A stretch of 64,000 bases of DNA. It comes from Ficedula albicollis (taxonomy: Eukaryota; Chordata; Aves; Passeriformes; Muscicapidae). Shown piece by piece: positions 14,401 through 26,700 of the stretch (the stretch's first letter is position 1; each line of letters opens with the position of its first letter). The notes under the pieces were generated by a model. It saw nothing but the letters and a program-made list of their open reading frames with translations. It searched no databases and was not told the origin of the DNA. Position numbers and translations under genes: made by a program. The stretch is taken from assembly GCF_000247815.1 (NCBI RefSeq), contig NC_021677.1, forward strand, positions 14,531,954 through 14,595,953, written 5' to 3'.

Positions 14401-17400
14401 AGCTTAGAGAAAAAAAAAAAAAAGGCAAGTCATCCAATCATACTACTTTTCAAAGTATCTTTTCAAAGAGGGGAAAATGATGACACTTGTAAAAACGTAT
14501 ACCAAAATGTTTCACAAAACTCCTACTCCTGCCTACAAATAACACTAGTGTAATAGAAAGGAAAAATACTTTTCTGTGTCATCTTAATTCCATCAGGCCA
14601 ATTCCTAATATTCTCAGTCTGCATTTGAAAAAAACATCAGTTAGGAAAATAACGTTGCTAGAACTTGGTCTTTCAAAATAAACTTAATCAAAGAAACCAT
14701 TAAGTAACATCTTAATAAACCAAGTTCTTAGGTAGAACTTTTAAGCAGCACCAAATGATACAATTCTAATAACTAAAAACCTATGTTTCCCTGAGGATCA
14801 GCAGCATTTTGGTTCTTCATGCTCTGTACCTCTTTGGAAATTTGATTTATGCTTTGAAGCCATGCTGCTGCTCCATAAACATGGCTTTTGGACAATACAT
14901 TGTGGTGACAGTACACTTTGTGCACTCTGGAAAGGAAAATGCAAAGTCCTCCAGCATGTGGAATAAACCACCCTGCCTCAGCAACTTAAAGAGCAGGAAC
15001 TTACTTGGGAGAATTGTTTTGTAGCGATTCTTACGGACTAAGCCTGGAATATCATATTCCTTTGGATCAACAAAGTTCATTGGAATTTCCTGTAAAAAAA
15101 AAAACCCACAAAAATATAAGAGACAGTCAGTAGTATTATTAGATTCACAGCAGGTATAAAAACCTCAAGCCCATCATGTCCTCCTTGTGAGGGAGACAAA
15201 GTGATGAAGTCAGCTGGGACATATTGTGCAGTACCTCTAGCAACTTACCACCAAAGTATGATTGATGTTTCCTTTTACTGTCACTGGCTTTCTTTTCTGA
15301 AATCCATCATGTGAAAACGCTCCTAGTGACTAATTCATTGAGTAACACGCATGACATGCTCACTCCTAATATTATTAGAACTGAATTGCAAGTGTAGGCA
15401 CAGAGCGATGCAAGAGGTGGAACGCAAGACACTGCTCCAAGAGGATGGACCTCAGCACCATCCTTTCTGACTCACATTGCTTCCTCTCTGAGGGTGGGAG
15501 TTAATAATTTGCTGGGGACTTGCACCAGCAACGAAGTATGACACATTATGACAGGCTGGTGTGCTGACCTGACTCCATGGAGCTGGGGGAGCGTCACTGC
15601 TTTGCTCATCGTGCTGTTGAGCTCCATGGAAAAGCACAGCAAAGGGGCGTTGAGGGATTGCCTGTGCTCTGTATCGCTGATGCAAAGAGCACACAAAGAT
15701 GGAGGGGCTTGCTGTTCCCCCACTGCTCATCCCCTGCCATAAGTGGCCAATGCTGGGGGGGAACAGACAGGAGCCTTCCACCAGCTGAAGTCAGTAGAAA
15801 AGAGAAGGGATGTGTTAATAATCTCATATCTCAGCAGAGATATGGCTCATGGGAACCACAAGGCACAGCTGGTCATCCCAGCTGCTGCACACTGGATTTG
15901 AGAGACCACTAGAGCACAGACTGCTAACAGGAATCAGGGTTGAGTAAGGCAAGTCTCACTCTGGGAAAAATAAGGATGAGCAGAGCTATGGACTGTAGAA
16001 ACACAGAGTTCATTAAGGCTGAAAATGGACTCTAAGATCATTGAGTCCAACCTTTCACCTAGCGCCTCCATGTTTACTGCCACAATTCACATGTTTACAA
16101 ACACTTTCATGGATGGTGATTCCACCACTTCCTCAGGCAGCCTGTTCCAGTGTTCACCCTTTCAGTGAATAATTTTTTCCTAATAGCCAATATAAACCTG
16201 CCCTGGAACAACTTGAGGTCAATTATGGAACCTTAAAAGATTATTTGCACTCCATCTCTTACAAAGCACTGAACACACTGTTGGCTTTAACCAGAGGCAA
16301 ACAAGGACAAAAACATTTTGTTGAAGTAATTTCCTATCAATTTCAAGAACTGCACAGGAAAAAAATCTTCATATTTTTCTCAATTGTTCCTTGGTATTTA
16401 GTCAACTCAAACACTTTGTGAGCCAAGCTACATGGGCTGCTTTTGGGTTTTAAGTCATTCACCACACTAACCAATTCTTGGTGGAATCAACAAGACTACT
16501 GTTTGAGTAAAAACTCTAAAATCAACAAGACTACTGTCCAAGTAAAAACTCTAAATCTTGCATGAATTTCAGGAATCAACAAGACTACTGTTTGAGTAAA
16601 AACTCTAAATCTTGCATGAATTTCAGGATTTAGCCCTGTTAATGTCCTCCTTGACTCTTCTTCCAAAATGAAACAGCTGCTTGCTTCACCTGGAATCTGG
16701 ACTTTGAAAACCAAGTAGGTTAGAGTGAAAATACATGATGAAGAGTTAGCTGGTTGTAACTGTTTCATAAAAAAAGAACTAGTTTGCAATTTTTAATTAC
16801 AGTAATGACATTTTGATTGCACAGCATTTTGTGCTCTTTCAGTTTTCATTAAAGAATGAAAACAGCTTGGGATGGTTTGGCTGCTGAATGATTCTACAAA
16901 CACCAGGAAATCTAATTCAAAAATCTCTCAGACAAATGAAGTGCATTTTTTCCTAATTTTTCCTATTTTTTCTAATATTATTTTCTTTACTTGAAAGCTA
17001 CAGAGTAGCTCAAAGACTGATGAAACTGTGGACTAGTCTAGCAGTCAGTTCAGACACCAAGTGAATATGCCCTTCCTAAAAGAGCAATAGATGACTTACT
17101 TAAAAGAATCAGAGCTTTGCCAACAGAAAAGCTGCTTTCCTTCAACGTGCACAGAACTAAAGGAATTAAGCTTCACAGATACCTTGCGTTCTATTTTAAA
17201 ACAGAAGCCCAGACTACCCCCTCTTCTTGTAAAGGGTTTTTTCCCCTGAAACTGCAAAAGAAGGGAAGAGAGCAAGTGATAATCAGAGTGGTCTTTCCCT
17301 TTCCCATGACACTTAAAAGTCATGAAGAGGACAGGGTGAAAGGGCTGTAATCTTGCAAAACAATCTTCCTCCTGCTCTGCTGAGATGTCATGCTTAAGAG

Positions 17401-17717
17401 AATATTTGACTTGGCAGTATTAACTTCAATAGTAAATTATTCTTGTGCAGAAAAAAACCCCAGTAATATGTACTTTCTATAGCTCCTGCTGAATGACAGA
17501 GCCACACTTTGTTTCAGGTAACCAGAGGATATTCAGATTTGGAAAGTAGCTCCACATTAGCCATTCAACAGCAAAGAGGGTGGATTAGGACTAATTTCAT
17601 CCCTAGGGCAACTCCAGACACATTTCAAGAAGTTATGCTTTTAGCAAATATGGCTTTTCTTCCCAACTCCAGTGATTTTTTTTGTTGCTATTGTTAAAAA
17701 GGTAATACACATCAGAA

Positions 17718-17780
<63 letters not shown>

Positions 17781-20700
17781 CAAAGACTTGTTGATGTTGT
17801 TGTTTTTGCCAGAACCAATTCTCTAGTTTTTAAGTGACAATATCACTGAAAGCTTTCAGACATTGTAATTTAAAGGAATGATAAATTTGAAAAAATTATT
17901 CATTGACAGAATTGGAGTTTGCATGTGCTACTTCTAAAATAGTGGTAGAAAATAATACCAATAATAGAAAATAATATGGAGAGACAACATCCCATTTTTA
18001 TTGATGCTCCTAGAAGAGAGAGGTCAGACACTCACAAAGAACTCTGCCTGGAGTATGAAAGGATCCAGTGCTTTCTTGTGCAGCTCCTCTTCAGTCAGGA
18101 TGTTCGATGCTGTCTGGAGATATTCTCGGGCTGACTGTTCCCGTGGGGACATGACATAGCCAAAGCCTTGCTCAGAGCAGCCTGGGGTGCACATATCCAG
18201 TGTGAGTGAAACATTTGAACCTCTCCTGCAAAACAGAGCAGTCAAAGTTTGCTTACAACAGACCCATCACTGCCAGCAATGACAGATGAACAACTTCAAG
18301 AAACCAACCACCTGGTTCTGATGGGGACATTTGGGTCACTACCTGTAAGAAAATGGGTGATGCTTCTTGTGCGGACAAGACCAGGATATGATTTTGTACA
18401 CTGAAACATCACTGGGGTAAGATCTTGGGATAAGCTACCAGCTCAATGTTGATAAAGACATGAAAAGCCAACCACTGCAGTGAATAACTTTTCTATCTGA
18501 AAAATGTTCTTTCCATAACTGTACATCATAAGAGGGGTAAAATGAAGGTCCCAACACTTTAACAGTTACATTATAAACAAAGATACTGTGAGTGCAGAAT
18601 TTTTAGTGTTAGTTAGCCACACAACAGACCAAAGAAGTCAAAATGCCTACTATGAATAAAGTTTTAAAGCACTTCTGAGCTTCTGTTAGTTGCACATAGG
18701 ATAGTCAAAAGTAAGATTGAAAAGCCATCAGCAAATCTATATTTAAATGTCTTTAACATAATAATAAAGCCACATAATATGATGATTACTAGGTAAAGGT
18801 TCTATACATCCACACAGTAAACCTATTTTTGATGAATCTCAACTCAAAAAATGTAGTTAGAAGGTGTGTGCAGGCGCTATTAAAAACCATATAAGTACAC
18901 AGGCATGACCAACTCACAGAGAGGACAGAAGTCATCACTCGGATCACAGCCCTCTCCTGGACTCAGGAGTTTGTCCAAAAGAATTTGCAGCCAGCCTCCT
19001 GCTATGATTCACAGCCATGAGGAAATTCCACTAGTGTCAGATATGGAATCTCTAGTGACACCTTTCAGAGGATTTCACCTTACCCTCATGTGTGCCATTA
19101 AACAGCTACCACATTTCTCCCCCAAAACAGATGCATTTGACAAGGATTGCTTTTGGTTCTTTCAAGGTAGAAGAGGCTACCTGCATTAACAGCTCTTCAG
19201 CATGAGGGAATGAGATTATTTCTTCTTCAGCAACATTCAGCGGTGTTCGAATCTAGCTGCTGGCCACCCTTATAATTGTATAGGTGGTTAAAGAATGAGA
19301 GGGAAGTAAGGGAAAAGCAGAATGGATGCAAAGGGGCACAGGTAGGTAATTTAACACATCACCAAATAAAGGAAAAGTGACCAAGGTGTAATGTAAATGA
19401 AATTTGTAAGAGCACAGCTCAATCCTGAAATGATGTCTGTCTTCTCAAGGACACGTGTATGTTGAAAACAAGTTTATATCTTAAGTGTTCTCATTGTACC
19501 TAGTTTGAGAACTTCAAGCAATTGCTTTCATTCTCCCACTTCTAGCTATTTGACAGGTTTTTCATTGCAATTCATTACTTTAACCAATTGATTATTCCCT
19601 AAGCAATACTCCCCAATTCTCTTGATACTGTGAGTATCTTTCATGCAGGCTAGCAGTCACCTGAGGAGAAATGTCACATCTTTAAAGTGACAGAAATTGA
19701 ATGAAATCGGGGATAGTGAAGAGCACAAATGACTCACGTATTTCAAGCCAAATCTTGCCTATAATGAAAAACCAACAAAGCAGCAGCTTCAGGAACAAGC
19801 CCCAGAGATTACTGTGATCTCATATAAAGGTAGAATAATATAATAAAAGGTGTAAGATTTAAGGACAATGTTATAACAAACCATAAAGTAAGAAAAAACA
19901 TTCTAAACCCACAAGAGTGCAAATTGAAAGCCTCTCCTGTAACACTCCTTTTTACTGTGTTCTGAGGAGCTTTGGAAAATCAGCATTGCATTCTTAAAAT
20001 CTAAGTTCTGTCTTTTGTTTTAAGTTTTAGAAACGAGAATATTATTAACTATGGTTAGCACTCCAATTAAGCTTGAAAACTGAGAAATAAAAAAAGGTGA
20101 TACTTTGCTATACTGGGCCCTTCAGTAACTTCATTTTTAGTCATAACATCGCTGCTTTTGCAGAATTTCTTCACAGGAATTCTATCGAGACCTTTGTTCT
20201 ATTTCATTAAGACAACTGAAAGGACCCAAAATTGAAAAAAAATTTCCTTTAATCTTGAAACTGCCCTTTCCCAGCTGTGAACCTCTCTGAGAAGCTCCTG
20301 ACTTACCTGAGAGACTCCTCTTTTTTAGCTGCCCTTATGGTTCAAGCGGTGAAGACCAGCCCACCCAAAGTTCCATTACTGGGTTCATTTGAATCAAATT
20401 CTGGATTAACTCGTTCATATGAGGAATGCCAAAGACTATCACTTTTTCTATGGTTTGGTTTTGGGGAAAAGACTAGTCCCAGTATGAGTGACAGGCAAAA
20501 AAAAAAAGAAAAAAATCAAGACCCATCTCTTTCAGAGGTAAAGCCTTCACTGCTCTATAGAGGATTTCATGCAAAGCAGTTGCTGTGTTGATGAATGGTG
20601 AGAGACTGATCAAACACATATAGATGTATTCAATGGAAAGAAGTGATGCTTTAGAACAGCACTTGTTGACAGCTGTCCAAAAACTGTGTGCTGTTTAGCT

Positions 20701-23700
20701 AACATGCTTGTATTTATGACTGGGCTGAAAACAGGACAGGAAATAAAGCAGGTGCTTGACTTTACAACCATATTTGAAAGTGGCATTCACAAAGGCAAAA
20801 AAGCTTCCTACTAGGCACAGAACTCCTAAACACACAAAATCTGGGAGCAGACTCTTCCCTATTAGTCACTTCTCCCCTACCTTTCTTGCAAGCCCACGGA
20901 TTTAACGGTCAGAGTAGCTGGGTCTGTCTCCGCTTTAATGTCCATTACGCAGTCAAAGACTGGAGTCTCTGGCACAGGATCCAAATCTAGGAAGTCATCC
21001 TCGTTTTTATCCTCTGTCCACTCTGAGTACGTGAAGGAAGGCTGCCGGCTCACAGACTGGCGTCTGTCCTCTTGCAGCGGGAAGGGGGGGTCTGGTTGGG
21101 CTCTGAAGAGGTGCCAGAACTGGAGGAAACAAACATTTTTACAAGTTTCTGCTTGTAGCCAGCCCTTCCAAACAGCCTAGGGCATAGGTCTTTAGGGCAG
21201 CATCCCAGCTGCCTGTATTAGAATTGGAGAGTACTGAAGAGAACAGGAATGTTCCATGCAGGAGTGGCTTTGTGGTGCGTGTTACAAGGATTCACATCTA
21301 CCCATTCAAACCTGCTTTCAGCCACAGAGGTTTCCACAGAGCTAGCCAGGCTTAACTCGGGGATACAGTGGAAGTGGAATGTGCTTGTGACCATCATATG
21401 CAAGCCAACGTGATACTGCTGTCCTTTCGTTCAGTTTCTTATCCTTCCCAGGCTTGTTTACAAAACAAAATCCACTATAGTATTCTACAAATCATATCTT
21501 TCCTGATTTAATGACATTCCATTTGAAATTTACATATAGAGATCTTAAGTTAATATAATTGACCTGAACATCTTTAATAACCACTGTACCCCAAATTTAT
21601 TCATAAACCCATAATTTTTTGAAGAGGCCTCAATTTTGAAGTACCTGATCCTGGGGCTCAGAATGCCCATATTAGTTTTTGGCCAGGGGCAAAGACTGTG
21701 TTATAAACTTATTATCTGATCTGAATATGGTATAAACATTAAATAAGGAATCCTGTGAAGTTCTAAGACACAAGTGCATTGAAATTGCATTAATCTGAAA
21801 AAAATTCTGCATCATACCATTTCGCACAGATGCTGTGATAGACTAGATGATTTGGACACCAGATCAGTAGACTTTAAATCCTCCACACAGATTTCAGTTA
21901 AAAATTTCAAGCCCACCTCTGAATTCCAGGATCTGTACCCCTAGGCCAACTTCATCCATGCAGCATAGAACTAGGAGTAGTATCACTGAGGCAAATGCCA
22001 TACAAACTATACTGCATTGTCATGCATCCTTTGGAGACTAAGAACAGGTCTTATTTTCTAGAGTAAAAGCCTCTTCTGTTCATTCCTTACATAGCTTTTT
22101 AAATAACCAGTTGAATTTTTAAAAATGCCACTAAAAAAGGTGAAATTTCTCTTCCTAGGCTACTAAAGCACATTGGGATGTCATGCAGGACAGTGTCAAT
22201 TTCAACATTGGGAAAGAAAGGCTTGGTCATAAAGGCATTCCTCAAAGGAAAAGATCCCTTCAAGGTCTCTTCTAGGCAGCACATGGCTTAAAATCCATTT
22301 TGAATGGAGAGGGAGAGAGAGATCACTCAGCTGAGACAAAGGGAAAATAAAGAAAACCATCTTCATGCAATAATCTGTTGTCCACCAGGCTGGAATTGCA
22401 GAAACCCTGCCTGGTTCAATCACCATTTTCACTGCTCTGTCAATGACTATTATACCTTATTCCACAAATACTGATAAAAGCAGATGTTTTCAAATTTGCA
22501 AACTGCAAAGCCACATGACCTCAGACATCTGAGAGGATGGTGACAGGCAGGAAGGGACAAGGCTCATGTGCTCTCTTTAAACCACCTCTCCTTCCTAATG
22601 TCCATGCTAGAGACAACATACTGGGCAAGATGGAGCATTATTCAGAAATCACAGGATACCTACACTTGGCTGCCCAGCAACTTATCCAGAGAACAAACAG
22701 GGTGACACAGAGTGACATTTGTGCCTCTATTCTAGCTAGAAAATTCTTATTAGCACAGACCACAAGAATACAAACCAGTACAAACTTGCCAACATGCAAA
22801 CTGTTAGAAAATGTTTTCCTATACACAAATTTTAACCAACACAAAGATGGGCCAAATCTTCTTTAATCTATAGTGGTATTCATGCTCACTTGCAAGGAGT
22901 TCACATGCAAAGCTGTCTAAAGAGAGATCAGAACTTTTGGCCACAGAGAGCTTTCGCTTAACTTTACATTCTGTGCTAAGAGCTGGTCAGCACTAAATGT
23001 TTTCACCCATCAAGAAATAGCTGAATATGCAAAAAATCACAACCCTGCTATTCAGATTTTTAGCCCAGAATGTTTTGCTGCAAATTTATCTGGAACTCAT
23101 ACAGTTCTTGACAATTCTTAAATGTTTTTTTTTTTTAATATTTGCAATTACAGAATTACCAAAAGTTTATTTTTGATGACAAAATTAATCTGGTTATGGT
23201 ACAGCAGCATCAAAAACCCAGAAAATTGCATAAGCCTCACTATCTTCCTTGCCTACATCAATGATCACAATAACAGAGCCATTAACTATAATTACTTTGC
23301 CTTGTGAATAGTTTTTAGAAAGTCCATTTTCCTGACACATTAAACAGAAGATTTTGCCACTGTGCTGCCTCTGAGTCAATTTAACCATGGCATATAATAT
23401 GACATTACTTCCTAGCAGGGAGTGTGGCCAGCAAATCAAAGGAAGCATTTCCCTTTCCTTGGCACTGACGGAGCTGCACCATGAATACTGTCTACAAATT
23501 TAGTTTCCCCAGTTTAAGACAGATACGGAAAAACTGGAGTGGCCCCAGCAGAGGGTTTCAAAGGAGGGCAAGGGTCTAGAGTACAGGAAAAGGTGGAGGA
23601 AATTGGGCTTGTTCAGCCTGGCAAAAAGGCTACAGTGATTTAAAAGTGGCCTGCAACTGCTTGAAGGGCAGCTCCAGAGATGCAGTCAGACACCTCTTGG

Positions 23701-26700
23701 TAGTGTCAGCTGATACCACAAGGGACAATGGCCACAAGCCTGCAGAAATTTCACCCAGACTTCTACATCTGTGAAATTCAGATGAGACACTAGGAAATGT
23801 TTCTTCCCCAAAAATGCCACATGCTTGTGGCACAGACTCACAGACAGATGATAAACCTTCCTTCCCTGAAGGTTTTCAAAACCTGTGTGGAAAAATTCAT
23901 AGCTGACTTTGCCAAGCGTTGGTAACGGCCCTGCTCCAAGCAGAATATTAGATTAGCAATCTCTGTCCACCTACAGTCCCATGATTCTGGGATGCATTTT
24001 ATTATGCTGTCCATCACTCAAACAGCATGTGCAGAGCACAGCTTCAACTTTCTGAGCTAGCTGGGTGCAATTCTGGAAGGATAGGAGGTGATGCTCTGCC
24101 TGCACATTCAGTAGCTGCATTCCCACTGTAAGAGAACAGTGTAGAGGGGTTTGAAAAGCCACATTCAGTTAGAGCTCCCAGATAAGACAGAGTTCTCAAT
24201 AGCTCTCCCATCTATCACACAACTTTGTGCCAGTTACACAATCCATGGAGACACACAACACAGTGCTGCTCCCCAACAGCTAACTAGATTAATTGTAGTC
24301 ATGCTACTTAAGCTTGTTCTGCAGCTGGGGCCTTGGCCTACATCTACCAGGACTTCACATTCAGAAGAACAGGGGCACTCTAGAGCAGCTCCTTCTGCCA
24401 TTGAAATCAAAAGATGATAGTTCTGTTAATGGACCACATCCCTTCTACTTCAGTGCAAATAGTTTGCCCATCTGTGGATGGAAAAACTAAAAAACATTTT
24501 TATACACCTTTCTACTTCTGTGCAATCCCCAATTCATCAAGAAATTGAGTAAGGTTAATTCCTCTACATAAAGAAAGCAGATAATTATGCAGAAACAGCA
24601 CCAAAAATGATGCTTTAAAATCAACTTGGGCATAATACCAACAACTTTGGATAAATTAGACATCTTATAAAAACTCACTGAAAAGGGGCATGAATATAGT
24701 TTGTGCTGTATCATAACTTACCAGAGATCCTACAAATAGCAGCCCTAGAGAAGCCAAAGACAGCAGGATGTAAGATACCACAACACTCCCAACTGTAGTC
24801 AGGCTCTGTGGAACAACAGAATAGACAATGATTCATGAAGAATTTAGGGGCACAGTGCAATGTCTGCAAGCATGCTCCTGGCCAAGTGTGTTTTATTTCC
24901 CATCAAGATTTACTGATATCATACTCTCCTATGGAAAAGCTGCCATCACTACCAAAAAACAGGCCAGGCTTTGGAGAAGATGGAAACTGAAACCATCTCT
25001 AAGCCCCAGCACCTCAGCAGGTATAAACCCTAGATTTCACTGTGAAGGCAAACAGGAGTTCTGCTTCCTGCCCTCACACTTTGCCAAAGTTGAGATCTGA
25101 ACCCACAATTCATTTTGCAGACTGGACCAACGCTTTATTGCTACAATCTGTGTGATTTTATACTGTGGCACAGGGCTTTAAATGAAGTTTAGTACTGCTC
25201 CTGGGTTTGGGATTCTTAAATAGAATCCAGGCACAGAGGAATTTTCTGTGTTTTCTACACATTCAGTGAAACACCATCAGGTTAATTCATACCACTGGCA
25301 GTGGAATTGATTCTGATGTCTTAGTCATTTTACAGTAGTCTATAGTTCAACCTGTTCTCTAGTAGTAGGTACAAAATTCAGTTCTAGTGGGCTTCAGTGA
25401 GCAAGGAATTTTACTGTTTTTCTCCTACTAGAACAGCTAATGAGAAATTTGGAGTTAAGAGCTTCCGTTTGCTTATTTTAACATCAGAAGATTTCTTTGC
25501 CTATACTGTTTTCAAGTGTAAATTTACACAATAAATAGTGTTAGAATAAACAGTCCTCAAACATATGCATGAACATCTGCACAGAGTTGTACTTGTGGTG
25601 TTCTTGTGGTGCATTCTAGGAATCAGTTTCCTCCATGAAGGACAATTATTGTATGTCAAAATTACACAAATCAGCAATTTTCTGGTGGGAATAACAATTT
25701 GTTAATGACTGAGCCATTGCAAGTAAGACACAGGCAACAGTCTGTGAAGAGCTCTGTGCATAATAAAGCCAACTGCAAAAAGGCAAAGAAAAAGTGCTTC
25801 TTTCAAAAAACCCCAAAAGAGCAGGTGACATGCAGCTCACAAACACTGAGAAAACAGAAAACAGTCTCCACTGTACTTCAATCACAAGAAGCACTGAATC
25901 AGATTTTCTATTAGCACTGCGAAAGCCTCTGCCTCAAAGATAATGTAGAGTGGATCTAAGCATTCTGGTAGCAAATAAATTTCATCAGATTTTTGAAAGT
26001 AGCTGTTCACCACTTAATTAAGGCTCTGTCCACACTAGAAAAACCTGCACTGGGTATAATTACCAGTAATTTATCAGATGAATCATTCTGGTATACATGT
26101 CATCATGTCATGGTGAGAACCTAAGCAATTTTACTGGGGTAGCTCTGTAGATATAATTGAACCTGTGCACCTAGTACACTTGAAATGCATTTCCTGCACA
26201 CTGATATGTCCTAAACACTCAACAAAAATATATTTTTGAGACTATGGTGCGATTTTCTCCTTCTATATGGGTTGATCCATTCTTCCAGAATTTAAGCTTC
26301 TATTCATCCTAAGAAATGAAGTTCCAACTCTCCCTTTACTGTGGGTTAAATTTTAATGAGGTAACTTCTTATTGCCTTGTTTCATTTGCAATAATTTGCA
26401 CTTAAAAAATATCTGCTGTGCTGATCTAACATCATAGCCAAGAATTCAGCCCAATAGCTCAAAATATTCTTCTGCTTTCAGAAGACTCATCTACCATTTC
26501 AGGGCGTACACATGAAATACACACATTATACTTATCAGAAGAGATATTAGAAGCACCACCCAAGGCTACTGACATCAACTATACAACCAGAGAAGAACAG
26601 AGGGACTTACCTCCCCTTGATCTGAAAAAACCTGTTTGAATGGGGTAAGCAAGTAAGAGAGCAGGTCGAAGGCATTCTGAGCTGCTGGGATGGTCCCGTA

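Larger units (their letters stand above)
15090..18035 (-). other. PTPN5 intron 6
   Basis: The intron is 2946 bases, phase 0. It carries a CR1 3' fragment (15996-16225), a three-copy local repeat (16485-16628) and an (AAAT)n microsatellite (17716-17780). Several overlapping open frames at 15450-15910 read both strands with no recognisable product. Confidence 0.9.

Noticed and set aside
15452..15912. Cluster of overlapping frames on both strands
   Set aside because: Overlap in several frames and lack of homology indicate a locally stop-poor, more GC-rich intronic stretch.
17633..17818. Minus-strand frame with repeated IYLF
   Set aside because: It is a translation of the (AAAT)n microsatellite.
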